A stretch of 64,000 nt of DNA from a bacterium (GCA_029945425.1 JAQSDV010000004.1:558436-622435); one strand, 5' to 3'; positions 33,356 through 42,230 are shown, counted from the first letter of the stretch. Made by a program: numbers and translations. Notes: a model not told the origin generated them from the letters alone.

Positions 33356-34016
33356 GGTTTCTTTTAACGGCTGATTGTTTTAAGTGGCGCAAGGCTTCTT
33401 GCGCGATATCACCCTGCCGCGTTTCCAGATAGGATTTTTGCGCAGGGATACGCTCATGCTCCGCCATCGCCTGCCAATCCGCGCCGGCCGACAACAACAG
33501 ATCCACAACCGCGCGGCGTGCAGCCATGTCGCTTATTTCAGCGGCAGCAGACAAGGCGTGACGCGGCTGTTGCATATGCGCCGTGGAATTGGCATTTGCG
33601 CCCTGCGCGATCATGAATGTCAAAAGGTCGATATCCGCCACGCCCGCCGCCTGTACAAGCAGCGCGCCCGACATGAATTGCGGATCACCGCCCAGCGCTG
33701 CCAGAGGTTTCACAAATTCAAGCTTGCCCATGACAGGCAGGATGGAGGCCCCGATGCGCTGCGTATCATCCGGCTTTTGTTCGGCAAGGAAGCGGAACAG
33801 GCCCGTGGCACCTGCCTGCAGCGACAGAACAACCAGCGACATATGCGCCATTTTGGGAGTCACGGCGTCGATCGTGGCGTAATAGCCGCCAAGGTCATCA
33901 CGCGGGATATGGGGCGACGCGGCAAACATTTCCTTCAGGATATGCGCGACCAGAAAACGGTCGTCATCCTTTGCGGCGCGGTAAAGCGCGTCCTGCGCGT
34001 CTGCGTCTGTGGTCAT
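33336..34016 (-). CDS. Ankyrin-like repeat protein, 226 aa
   Basis: Start ATG 34016 overlaps the preceding gene's TGA (ATGA); an open frame to 34085 is not used. Degenerate ankyrin-type repeats at about residues 10-190 ('ALYRAAKDDDRFLVAHIL', 'AGVADIDLLTFMIAQGANAN'), with 'VDLLLSAGADWQAM'. Ends NLKPPTP. It is the last gene of the five-gene minus-strand ankyrin cluster and shares its last 20 bases with the TetR gene on the other strand. Confidence 0.8.
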   Translation of the reverse strand: MTTDADAQDALYRAAKDDDRFLVAHILKEMFAASPHIPRDDLGGYYATIDAVTPKMAHMSLVVLSLQAGATGLFRFLAEQKPDDTQRIGASILPVMGKLEFVKPLAALGGDPQFMSGALLVQAAGVADIDLLTFMIAQGANANSTAHMQQPRHALSAAAEISDMAARRAVVDLLLSAGADWQAMAEHERIPAQKSYLETRQGDIAQEALRHLKQSAVKRNLKPPTP

Positions 34017-34870
34017 GGTTTCGGCGCGGGCGGCGGGGCTTTCTTGCCCTGCGCGGCCAGATGTTCCTCGAGCATGCGCGCGCACATGGTTTGCCCGTTT
34101 TCGCGCGCCCAGCGCAGCGCCAGCCCGCCATCGGCCGGGATTTTCGCGCCGCGTTTCAGCAGGAATTCCAGCAGGCGGGTATGCCCATAGGCAGCGGCCA
34201 CATCGGCCATGCCGCCGTTGCGCGCATGGATATCGGCGCCCGCATCGACCAGCACTTCGGCCATATTTTTCTGGCCGTTGCGGCAGGCGGCATAGAGGGC
34301 CGCATTATCATTGATCGTCACAACCGCGCCCGCGCGGATTAACTGGCGCGCGACGTGTTCGTTGCCGGTGGCGGCCGCGACCTTCAGCGGTTCGCCGTAG
34401 CGGGCATTGACATCAGCACCTTCGGCGATCAGCAGTTCCATCATGCGCGTGCTGCGCAGGCCGGAGGCGATGATAATCGCCTTGCCCTGCTGCGCATGGA
34501 TATCGGCGCCCTGCTGCATCAGATATTTCGCGACATCGCGCTGGCCGTTGGAAACCGCGATGTGCAGCGCCGCGCCCTGTTCCTCGTTCGCCGACACGCT
34601 GTGCTTCAGCAGCACGCGCAGCACATTCAAATGCGCGAATTCGGTCGCGAGTTTCAGCGGTGCGTTATCCTGCGTATGCGGGTTCGCGCCGGAGGCGATC
34701 AGGAATGCCGCGCGGATATCGCGGCCGTTTTTTGCGGCGGTCACCAGCGCGCGGTCGAGGCTGCCCTGCCGGATCCAGATCGAAAAACGGCGCGCGGCGT
34801 TGAAGGTTCTTTTCAGGAAACCTTCGCCCTTCTTTTGCTTGCCGCCGTTATCGTCCTTGGGAACAGACAT
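34013..34870 (-). CDS. Ankyrin-repeat protein, 285 aa
   Basis: About seven ankyrin repeats from residue 38 to 260 ('APLKLATEFAHLNVLRVLL', 'GAALHIAVSNGQRDVAKYLM', 'AALYAACRNGQKNMAEVLV'). The N-terminus is basic (MSVPKDDNGGKQKKGEGFLK) with an amphipathic stretch. Ends in KKAPPPAPKP. No signal peptide. Its stop overlaps the next start in ATGA. Upstream lies the 371-residue family member (124 bases), where a possible weak promoter occurs. Confidence 0.88.
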   Translation of the reverse strand: MSVPKDDNGGKQKKGEGFLKRTFNAARRFSIWIRQGSLDRALVTAAKNGRDIRAAFLIASGANPHTQDNAPLKLATEFAHLNVLRVLLKHSVSANEEQGAALHIAVSNGQRDVAKYLMQQGADIHAQQGKAIIIASGLRSTRMMELLIAEGADVNARYGEPLKVAAATGNEHVARQLIRAGAVVTINDNAALYAACRNGQKNMAEVLVDAGADIHARNGGMADVAAAYGHTRLLEFLLKRGAKIPADGGLALRWARENGQTMCARMLEEHLAAQGKKAPPPAPKP

Positions 34871-34994
34871 GCCCTGCCTTATTCAAAAGCGTCGCGGTTG
34901 AATAGAATCTTAATGGTGAACAGATTCAAAACTATAGGGAAGCCTAACCGCCGTCAACGGGGAGAATTTATAATCAAGTCCTTGATAAGCAATG

Positions 34995-36110
34995 TTAATG
35001 CTTCGGCGGTTTCAGCGACCAGCGTTTGGGGTCGGCGCGGCGGCGCAAATGGTGCAGTTGCAGTTCAAGGTTCATCTGCGGCGGGATGGGCAGGCCCGCG
35101 CTCAGGTCCTTCAGCGCCTCGTTGACCTCACGCAAGCCGCCGGGGTTGTTGTGCCAGAGGCGCACATCGCAAAGCGCCTTTTCTTCCCCGCGCGAGGCGA
35201 GGATCAGCAGGACGGAAACGCCGTTCTTGTCCTGCAACAACAGATCCGCGGCAGTCAGGTATTTGCCGTCGTCCTTTTCCGCCGCCGTCACGATATCGGC
35301 AAAGCACCCCGTACGGGCGGCCAGATGCATCAGCGTCGCGCCCTGTTCCTGCACGCCGAAGGGGATTTGGCGCAAGTCATCCATGTCGGGATGGTTGGGG
35401 CAGACATAGGCGTAATACAGTTCCCAGTCATGCGCGTCCTGTTTCACGATGCCTTGGTAATGATCGGCAACGGCCTGCGTGACGGGGCCTTCGGGATGCG
35501 CGGCGCGGCGATGCAGGGCGGAGGCGATGGAGGCGTGATACACCTGCGCATCCTTGGAAAGCAGGTAGGTCATCATCTGCATATTTCCGGCATAGAACGC
35601 CGCCGAAAAACTGCGGCCTGCGACATTGATATCCGCACCGGCATCCTTCAGTTGCTGCATCTGCTGCGGCGATCCGTGTTCCGCCAGATGCAGCACGGCA
35701 GCCTGCGCAGGGGCGTGGTTATTGCGGATGAGGAAATCGGCAACCGGCATGGATGCCGTGTGATGTTCGACCAGCTGGCGCAGGATATCGCCAGCATCTT
35801 CGGGCGGCAGCGAAAATCCGCGCGAGAACATTTCCGTGACGATGCCAACCTGGCCTTCCTGCGCCGCGCGGCGGAAGACGTTGATGGTGACGGGGTTGAG
35901 CGGGATGGGAGTGTTTTTATTGTCATCCAGCAGGCGCTGCAGTTTGTGCCATTGTTTCAGCGCGGCGGCCTGCTGCAGGCTGCTCCAGAAATCGCCGTTC
36001 GGCCCGCCGACGCCGCGCAAGCCGGAGGCAGGCGCGTTGAACGACGCTTTCGGTGCGTCGCTGCCGCCGCCCTTGAAGCCATCGGCCTGATTGTCGGGGT
36101 TTGCATCCAT
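34995..36110 (-). CDS. Ankyrin-like protein with shared C-terminal module, 371 aa
   Basis: Starts MDANPDNQADGFKGGG; the region around residues 30-240 has divergent ankyrin-type helix pairs ('AAVLHLAEHGSPQQMQQL', 'AAFYAGNMQMMTYLLSKDAQ'). The C-terminal ~128 residues (about 244-371) contain 'GATLMHLAARTGCFADIV', 'LTAADLLLQDKNGVSVLLIL' and end SLKPPKH. That module recurs in the two adjacent upstream genes. It lies 5 bases after the 509-residue gene's stop, so the genes are surely co-transcribed. Confidence 0.85.
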   Translation of the reverse strand: MDANPDNQADGFKGGGSDAPKASFNAPASGLRGVGGPNGDFWSSLQQAAALKQWHKLQRLLDDNKNTPIPLNPVTINVFRRAAQEGQVGIVTEMFSRGFSLPPEDAGDILRQLVEHHTASMPVADFLIRNNHAPAQAAVLHLAEHGSPQQMQQLKDAGADINVAGRSFSAAFYAGNMQMMTYLLSKDAQVYHASIASALHRRAAHPEGPVTQAVADHYQGIVKQDAHDWELYYAYVCPNHPDMDDLRQIPFGVQEQGATLMHLAARTGCFADIVTAAEKDDGKYLTAADLLLQDKNGVSVLLILASRGEEKALCDVRLWHNNPGGLREVNEALKDLSAGLPIPPQMNLELQLHHLRRRADPKRWSLKPPKH

Positions 36111-36115
36111 GAATG

Positions 36116-37645
36116 TTACGGCGACAGCTTGGGCGGCAGTTTCGGCGGGGGTTTCAGCCCGTTCGCGCCGTTCGCCGCTTTTTTGCGCAGTTCGCGGTAA
36201 TTGATCTCGTTCGCGATCGGCCCCAGCTGGATGCGTTTCTGGTGTTTTTCGGGCAGCATCGAAACCACTTCCTTCACTTCATAGGCGCGGTCGGCCCAGA
36301 AGGAGGGATGGAAAAAATCCTGCAGCGCCTTGTGCGCCGCGAGGTGCGAAAAAACCATGTCGATGCGGTCATCGGGATGGAACAGGTCGTCACCGGTCAG
36401 TTTTCCGGATTTTGCGCGGCCGACGATTTCGGCGAATTTTCCGGTCTGCGCCGCCAGCAGCAGGCCGGTATCGCCGGACGGGCCTTTGGTATTGCGCAAG
36501 TCGTCAAGCGTATAGGATGCCGCGAAAGTCTGGTTAAATTCATCGAATTTTTTAAGGCGCGTATCGGCCAGCTGGCCGCGATAGCCCTCCACGATTGCCC
36601 GCACCATGCCGGAATTGCGTTCGCGGCGCGCAATCGTCCATGCCTCGCTTTGCAGCAGGGTATGATCGGCGCCATATTTCATGAGCAGCTTGACCATATC
36701 GCCGTGATGATTGCGCACCGCCTGCGTCAGCGGCGTTTCGCGGTATTCGTGGACGTTCGGCGTGGCGCGGTGTTGCAACAGGTATTCGGCCGTATCCTTG
36801 TCATTGCTCCGCGCAGCTTCGCGCAGGGCCTTGCCGCTTTGTGCGTTCACATCGGCGCCATGCGCCAGCAGCAGGGAGGCCGCATCGAAATTCTTGTTCG
36901 ACAACGCGGCCACGAAGGCCTCGCCGTTTTTCGCGTTTGCATCCACCTTGCGGTCGAGGAAAAGCTGCAGCATCTCGGGCGTGCCCACGCGACCGGCCTC
37001 GACAAAGGCCAGGTAATCATTCGCCGGCACATCGGCACCCTTGTCGAGCAGGAATTCGACCAGCGTGAGGTTTCCGGACGATACGGCCTTGCTGAGCACG
37101 CTGCCGCCATAGTTATGCGCGTTGATATCGGCGCCCGCATCCAGCAGCAATTTCACGACCGGCAGGCTGCCGATTTCGGCGGCTTCACGGATCGGCTCGT
37201 TGCTCCATGTCGTCGCATCGGCGTCTTTCGACAACAGGTAACGCACAGCGTCTTCGTGCCCTTTTTTGACCGCAGTGCGCAGCATTTCTTCGTTGTAGTA
37301 ATGGACGTCGAGTTCGCATTCCTCGATAAAGAATTTCAGGAAACCGACATTGCCCGCTGACGCCGCGTCTTCGCCAAGGCGGTTCATATTGGTCTTGCCT
37401 GACCATTCGGGATCGTTCCTGACCATTTCCTTGAACATATCGATGCGGCCATGTTCGACGGCGGTGCGCAGGATCGTGTCGTTGCGCGACCAGTCGGCCG
37501 GCACCTGCATCAGCATCCGGAACCGCCAGCTGTCGTTCTGTTCCAGCGCCGTCACCATATCGGCGTTCAACTGGTCCGCACCGCGCATGCGCAGCGTGGC
37601 GCGCCAGTGATGATCGGCAAGGCTGGGCTTTTTATTGTCGGTCAT
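36116..37645 (-). CDS. Ankyrin-repeat protein with shared C-terminal module, 509 aa
   Basis: Ankyrin repeats span about residues 25-370 ('DTILRTAVEHGRIDMFKEMV', 'EPIREAAEIGSLPVVKLLL', 'TPLTQAVRNHHGDMVKLLM'). Residues 380-509 contain the module with 'TGLLLAAQTGKFAEIVGRAK', 'LTGDDLFHPDDRIDMVFSHL' and end KPPPKLPPKLSP. No signal peptide; N-terminus MTDNKKPSLADHHWRATL. Middle gene of the minus-strand cluster. Confidence 0.9.
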   Translation of the reverse strand: MTDNKKPSLADHHWRATLRMRGADQLNADMVTALEQNDSWRFRMLMQVPADWSRNDTILRTAVEHGRIDMFKEMVRNDPEWSGKTNMNRLGEDAASAGNVGFLKFFIEECELDVHYYNEEMLRTAVKKGHEDAVRYLLSKDADATTWSNEPIREAAEIGSLPVVKLLLDAGADINAHNYGGSVLSKAVSSGNLTLVEFLLDKGADVPANDYLAFVEAGRVGTPEMLQLFLDRKVDANAKNGEAFVAALSNKNFDAASLLLAHGADVNAQSGKALREAARSNDKDTAEYLLQHRATPNVHEYRETPLTQAVRNHHGDMVKLLMKYGADHTLLQSEAWTIARRERNSGMVRAIVEGYRGQLADTRLKKFDEFNQTFAASYTLDDLRNTKGPSGDTGLLLAAQTGKFAEIVGRAKSGKLTGDDLFHPDDRIDMVFSHLAAHKALQDFFHPSFWADRAYEVKEVVSMLPEKHQKRIQLGPIANEINYRELRKKAANGANGLKPPPKLPPKLSP

Positions 37646-37762
37646 TGCACGATGCCGCCGTTAAGATTGTTGAACGGCGTTAAGTTTTGCATGGCAGGCG
37701 GGGGCTGGCAATACGCGTTTTCCGGAACTGCGGAAGTTTTAAAGTCCGCCCTGCGGGCAAGC

Positions 37763-39247
37763 TTATAGCGACAGCTTGAAGCGGGTGGTTTTCGCGCCCG
37801 CGCGCAACGTCAGCTGGCTGACCTCGCGCAGGAAGGTTTCGGCATCGAAGCCTGCGCGGAATTTGTCGCTGGTTTGCTGCAGCACCGCAACCGCCTTGTC
37901 GCGCTGGCCGAGCCACTGCGCAGGCTTCAGGATATCGGTCAGCTGGTTCTGACGCTCCAGCACCGCCACCAGCGATTCGCCGTGGCGGTTCACGGACAAG
38001 TAATCATCCGCGGTCAGTTGCGCGACCGATTTTTCAATGACCGTCGCGAACAGGCGTTTTTCCGCCGCATAATGCAGCGGCGTCATGCCGAGCTGCGGAT
38101 GCGTGCGGCGCAGGTTTTCGGGCGTAAAATCAACGAACGCGAAATTCGTAACAGCCTCCGCCGCCAGATGCTGCGCGAGGGTTTTGATATCGTTATGCAG
38201 CGCGGTTTCAGCAGGTAATTTTTCAATCGCCCGCGCCAGCGCGTATTCGGGATCGGCGCCATGTTCCAGCATCGTTTTCACGGGCGCGAAACCATCGCGC
38301 ACGTAATTATCAACCGCTTTGCGCACGGGGCCCTGATTGTGGATGCTGATATCAACGCCGCGCGACAGCAATGCCGCGACGACATCGGACGATCCGTGAT
38401 CGGCTGCAATCATCAGCGTCGTCTGCAGGTCGATCTTTTCAAACGCAACGCCTGCTTTATCGGCCATCGCGACAATGTGGTTAAAGCTGGTGATGCGGTT
38501 GCCATGCGCCGTCGTCGCAAGCGCGGTGGCATAAGTGTTTTGTGCCTTTCCGTACAGGTAATCGATGGCGGGCAGGCATTCGCTGTTGATCGCATCGTTC
38601 ATCAGCGTGTTGTGGATGCGGCGAAGCGCATCATCACCGGGTTTCAGTTTTTCCTCGGCCTTGCCGATCAGCCATAGCGCGCCCGTTGCGGCGCCAGCCG
38701 CCATCGCGGCCGACGCCGCCTTTTGCATGTCGCGCGCATCGAGATGGGAACGGGCATGGCCGGCGAGCCATTCGGCGCTTTTATATTTGCCATCGGCCAC
38801 GGCAGCATTGAAAGCCTCTTTCGCGCGGCCGCTTTCGATGTTCAGATTTTGCGGCGGTGATTTTTCCGCAAGCTGCTCCAGCATCTCGACATTGTCATGC
38901 TTGGCGGCGGCGACCCACGCAAAGCGTGCCTCGGCCGGCGCGCCCTGTTCGAGTAGGTGTTTCAGGATTTCGCCCGAGCCCGTATTAATCGCATGTTCCA
39001 TCGCATGGGACGCAGCCTCCGCCCATTCCTCGGCGCCCATTTTCTTTCTGGACTGCGAGATGACGAAGGCGGCAATAGCGGGCTGGCCGTGGTCGATGGT
39101 TGCCAGCAGGATGGGCAGCAGCGGGGGCGAGGAGAGCTGCGTGAACTGCGCATGGAATACGCCGCCATCGCCCGCGCGCACGGCATCGTAAAGCGCGCCA
39201 AGTGCGCTGGCGTCGTTATTTGCGGAAGGGGCGGGTGCGGAGGACAT
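37763..39247 (-). CDS. Ankyrin-repeat protein with shared C-terminal module, 494 aa
   Basis: First gene of the minus-strand ankyrin cluster. Divergent ankyrin-like helices run from about 15 to 370, the clearest unit being 'TTLMIAADHGSSDVVAALL' (about 278-296). Residues 376-494 contain 'GMTPLHYAAEKRLFATVIEK', 'LTADDYLSVNRHGESLVAVL' and 'LKPAQWLGQ', matching the C-terminal module of the next two genes. No signal peptide; N-terminus MSSAPAPSANNDASALGALY. A 117-base gap precedes the 509-residue gene. Confidence 0.85.
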   Translation of the reverse strand: MSSAPAPSANNDASALGALYDAVRAGDGGVFHAQFTQLSSPPLLPILLATIDHGQPAIAAFVISQSRKKMGAEEWAEAASHAMEHAINTGSGEILKHLLEQGAPAEARFAWVAAAKHDNVEMLEQLAEKSPPQNLNIESGRAKEAFNAAVADGKYKSAEWLAGHARSHLDARDMQKAASAAMAAGAATGALWLIGKAEEKLKPGDDALRRIHNTLMNDAINSECLPAIDYLYGKAQNTYATALATTAHGNRITSFNHIVAMADKAGVAFEKIDLQTTLMIAADHGSSDVVAALLSRGVDISIHNQGPVRKAVDNYVRDGFAPVKTMLEHGADPEYALARAIEKLPAETALHNDIKTLAQHLAAEAVTNFAFVDFTPENLRRTHPQLGMTPLHYAAEKRLFATVIEKSVAQLTADDYLSVNRHGESLVAVLERQNQLTDILKPAQWLGQRDKAVAVLQQTSDKFRAGFDAETFLREVSQLTLRAGAKTTRFKLSL

Positions 39248-39294
39248 AGCGCGCTGTTTCCTTTTCCGCGAGAGGCTAGCGGTTTTGGTGGTTT

Positions 39295-39323
39295 ATGTCA
39301 ATAAACGCACCTTATATTGACAT
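39295..39323. promoter_or_regulatory. Perfect 9-bp inverted repeat upstream of the ankyrin cluster
   Basis: ATGTCAATA (39295-39303) and TATTGACAT (39315-39323) are exact reverse complements, 11 bases apart, centres 20 bases apart. It lies 48 bases before the first ankyrin gene on the minus strand and about 110 before the plus-strand DUF3126 gene. It looks like an operator for a dimeric regulator and the second arm carries a TTGACA-like box. Confidence 0.5.
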
Positions 39324-39433
39324 AATATCTACGAACTATCTTTGTGCCACAACCGCTTATTTGATTCAGGCGCGGATGCGGCTAGAATACCGTCAGGACC
39401 AATCACCAAAGCCGCGCGCAGAGAGACATCATC

Positions 39434-39649
39434 ATGGAAAAATCAGAAATCATCCGCCTTCAGAAATATCTGCAGGAAAAATTCGGCAACAAGCAGTTCG
39501 CCGTCGCCGCCCGCAAGGAAGCAAAAGACTCGCTGGAAGTCACGCTGGCCGGTGAATTCATCGGCACCATCTATCGTGACGACGACGAAGGCGATATCTC
39601 CTACGATTTCAATATGGCGATCCTCGAAATGGATCTGCCGACAGCATAA
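39434..39649 (+). CDS. DUF3126 family small protein, 71 aa
   Basis: 71 residues, the family's usual length. Pattern: 'KSEIIRLQKYLQEKFGN' (residues 3-19), 'DSLEVTLAGEFIGTIYRD' (about 31-48) and 'DISYDFNMAILEMDL' (54-68). DUF3126 is a conserved small protein largely of Alphaproteobacteria with no known function, so it supports the taxonomic reading. It follows an AGAGAGA site and stands alone. Confidence 0.85.
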   Translation: MEKSEIIRLQKYLQEKFGNKQFAVAARKEAKDSLEVTLAGEFIGTIYRDDDEGDISYDFNMAILEMDLPTA

Positions 39650-39683
39650 CCGCGGGGCGTAATATCTTTAGGGCAGGGCAGCG

Positions 39684-40895
39684 ATGAAACTCTACGGCAA
39701 GACGCTTCCAGAAATCTTTACCATGCTTCCATGGGCCTATAAGGCCGTCGTGGTCATGGGATCGGCATTTTTCCTGTTCGCGGTGCCGTACAGCCTGCAC
39801 TTCTTCCTGACGCTCGGCATCGTCGCCGACAAGGTGGAGCCTATCGCCTTCCCCGGCCTTGCGCAGAATGCGCGCGGCATGCTGGACCCGAGCGTCGCGT
39901 CCGACGGCACGACCGCCATCATGGCGCATACGACGACCAGCATCGTCAACATCAACGAAAAGCCGCATCTGGCGGCGGAAGTGAGCCTGGAGCGCGCAAC
40001 CGCCCCCTGCCGTTCCTGGATGGCGATTTCCGGCGCCGGATTCCCGACCAAGGAAGACGCCGACGTGCCCGGCATGTTCAAGGGCGACCCGCCCCTGAGC
40101 CGCGGCATCTGGCGCTATGAAACCCCCTCGATCGTTTACGATCCCGATGATGCCGGAAAAGAATGGAAGCTGTTCGCCTACCGCTATTTCTGGAACGGCG
40201 ATGAAAAAACCGCACGCTATTACAGCCTGATCGTCGCGAAAACCGCCAACCGCCCCGACAGCAACTGGAGCGACGAGCGCTGGATATTCGCCCCCAACGC
40301 GAAATGGCCGCCCGAGCCGTTTGCCGGCCTGTCGGAACACCGCCTGTCGGAGTTGAGCCCAGAGCTTGCCGACGTCGTGTTTTACGCACGCCCCAGCGTT
40401 GTATACCTGCCCAAGCAGAAAACGCTGTTCATGTCGCTGTCGGCCTTTACAACGACATCCAGCCTGCCGGACCGTATTATCCTGCTGGCCTCGGTCGACC
40501 ACGGCGCGAACTGGAGCTATCGCGGCGTCGTGATGCGCGCAAGCGAAGTGCCGAAGATGGGCAACTACACGAATTCCAGCGGCGGCAGCCTGCTGCTGTA
40601 CCAGGACCAGCTGTATCTGGCGGCCGTATTCGGCAACAGCGTCGCCGACGGGCTTGGCACCTCGCTGATCCCCTTCGACGACGTGTTGAACGCGAAACTG
40701 AAGCGTGATGCCACGACAGGCGCACCCGTGATCGTCAACCACCTGCCGCGCAATTCGATGCAGCCGTCGAAAATCGGCGGCGGTTTTGCGGCCTATACGG
40801 ACATGTGCCGTACCGGCATGATGATCTCGGAATACTCCGATATCCGCAACAGTTTCCAGATTTTCAAGACCTACAAGAAACCGCTCGATAAATAA
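39684..40895 (+). CDS. Membrane-anchored hypothetical protein, possible beta-propeller (sialidase-like fold), 403 aa
   Basis: A short cytoplasmic start then a hydrophobic anchor (about residues 20-46, 'AVVVMGSAFFLFAVPYSLHF') and a large extracytoplasmic domain. Repeats of 'PSIVYDP...EWKLFAYRYF', 'PSVVYLPKQKTLFMSLSAF' and 'SLLLYQDQLYLAAVFG' resemble blades of five-bladed glycosidase or sialidase propellers, with an Asp box-like 'ASVDHGANWSYRG' (about 275). Catalytic identity cannot be assigned. It follows DUF3126 by 34 bases. Functional call is a guess by fold pattern. Confidence 0.6.
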   Translation: MKLYGKTLPEIFTMLPWAYKAVVVMGSAFFLFAVPYSLHFFLTLGIVADKVEPIAFPGLAQNARGMLDPSVASDGTTAIMAHTTTSIVNINEKPHLAAEVSLERATAPCRSWMAISGAGFPTKEDADVPGMFKGDPPLSRGIWRYETPSIVYDPDDAGKEWKLFAYRYFWNGDEKTARYYSLIVAKTANRPDSNWSDERWIFAPNAKWPPEPFAGLSEHRLSELSPELADVVFYARPSVVYLPKQKTLFMSLSAFTTTSSLPDRIILLASVDHGANWSYRGVVMRASEVPKMGNYTNSSGGSLLLYQDQLYLAAVFGNSVADGLGTSLIPFDDVLNAKLKRDATTGAPVIVNHLPRNSMQPSKIGGGFAAYTDMCRTGMMISEYSDIRNSFQIFKTYKKPLDK

Positions 40896-41063
40896 TCTGG
40901 TTCATCAGAAGCTTGGCCGCCGTTGTGTTGTCCGCGCAAATTTATTTCGTTTTTTAAATTCGCGCTTTTTCGCTCTGGCGCGATTCAGTGAAGTTAGATA
41001 GTATCCAGACTTCCAAAGAATAAAAAAATATCATCGAAGCGAATTATTAAAGGGAGACCGTCG

Positions 41064-41681
41064 ATGGCATCGCTTTACTTCAAATATGCCGCCATGAATT
41101 CAGGCAAGTCGACGCAACTTCTTCAAGCGCAATACAACTATTTCGAACGTGGCATGAACCCGGTTGCGATGACGGCGCAGCTGGATACGCGCGCGGGTGC
41201 GGCGAAAATCTCGTCGCGTCTCGGCCTTGATTGCCCCGCCTATACCTTTGACAAAACGACGGATATCTTCGCCTTCGTCGAGGATATGCACAAAGACAAG
41301 CGGGTCGATATCCTGTTCGTCGATGAATCGCAATTCTTGTCCGAAGAACAGGTTTTCCAGTGCGCCCGCGTGGTGGACGACCTGAAAGTCCCCGTCATGT
41401 GCTATGGCCTGAAGACCGATTTCATGGGCAAGCTGTTCCCGGGATCGGAGGCGCTGCTGCGCTTCGCCGACAATATCGAGGAAATCAAGGCGATCTGCTG
41501 GTGCGGCAAAAAAGCGACCATGACCGCCCGCCTGACGCCCAAGGGCGACATGCAGACCGCCGGCCAACAAATCGCAATCGGCGGTAACGAGATGTACACC
41601 TCGCTCTGCCGCAAGCATTTCATGCGTGGTGAAGCCAAGGCATTGCCCGCGACTGCCGAAAAGAAAAAGTCCGCCGCTTAA
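41064..41681 (+). CDS. tdk: Thymidine kinase, TK1 type
   Basis: 205 residues. P-loop 'AAMNSGKST' (residues 9-17), lid/Asp-Glu in 'ILFVDESQFLS' (about 83-93), and zinc ligands in 'CWCGKKATMTAR' (Cys145, Cys147) with a later 'LCRKHF' pair (C182, H185). Lasso-loop 'NEMYTSLC' near 175. It phosphorylates thymidine to dTMP for salvage. ATG 41064 has a GGGAGACC ribosome site. Its stop overlaps by 4 bases the convergent, broken gene. Confidence 0.93.
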   Translation: MASLYFKYAAMNSGKSTQLLQAQYNYFERGMNPVAMTAQLDTRAGAAKISSRLGLDCPAYTFDKTTDIFAFVEDMHKDKRVDILFVDESQFLSEEQVFQCARVVDDLKVPVMCYGLKTDFMGKLFPGSEALLRFADNIEEIKAICWCGKKATMTARLTPKGDMQTAGQQIAIGGNEMYTSLCRKHFMRGEAKALPATAEKKKSAA

Positions 41682-42218
41682 ATCGCGCGATTGGGATCCG
41701 GCGGCAGTTCGGTTTCCGCGCCCCATGTCTCTATCATGAACTTTTCCGCCTTCTTGACCTCGGGCCAAAAACCGAGATGCGGCAGTGCCAGACCGAAGCA
41801 CATCATGCCGCAGGGAATGACGATACCCATCCAGCTGCTCTGATTTGGTTGCAGCGTTCCGTTGATCGCCGCAATCGCCAGCGGCACGCCGATCGAAGCC
41901 ACGCCGAATAACCACACACAAAGGAAAATTTTTACCGCGCGATGCATTGTCATCCGCGTCGATATCCGGCTGCCACCGCCCATCGGATGCGGGCTCGATT
42001 TTACCTGTCAGCAGCGGCAGGAAACTGTTGCGGTAATTAATATCGCGGCGAAGGCTAAACTTGCCATCCTTGACGTCACCCATAAAGCCACCGCCGCCTG
42101 TCATCGTCAGCCTGTCCTGCCATTTGCGGGGTTGGGTCAGCGCGGCCTGCAAAACCTCCTGCGCCCGCGTGGGCGACAGGGGCGAGAGAAGCACAAGACT
42201 GCGCGCTGGGAAGATCAC
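41678..42218 (-). pseudogene. Frameshift-split small membrane protein gene
   Basis: Two reading frames together make one plausible protein. From GTG 42218 (AAGGA site just downstream of gyrB) the frame gives MIFPARSLVLLSPLSPTRAQ and reaches 'NYRNSFLPLLTGKIEPASDG'. The downstream frame (stop 41678) continues 'GGGSRISTRMTMHRAVKIFL', with two membrane spans and a C-terminal 'KKAEKFMIETWG'. The switch is needed at about 41984-41990, where one extra base in GATGGGCGG would account for it. A 'RNSF..G.I.....GSRI....MRLH'-like order is what I would expect from one intact protein family. It could be a sequencing error, pseudogene or programmed frameshift. Confidence 0.6.
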
Positions 42219-42230
42219 CGCCAGTCCTTT

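Noticed and set aside
34973..34986. ATCAAG-TC-CTTGAT short palindrome after the 371-residue gene
   Set aside because: Too short and placed just beyond a stop codon; no supporting promoter elements.
34992..37360. Two long plus-strand frames (402 and 415 codons)
   Set aside because: Antisense of the ankyrin cluster, no ribosome site, shadow composition.
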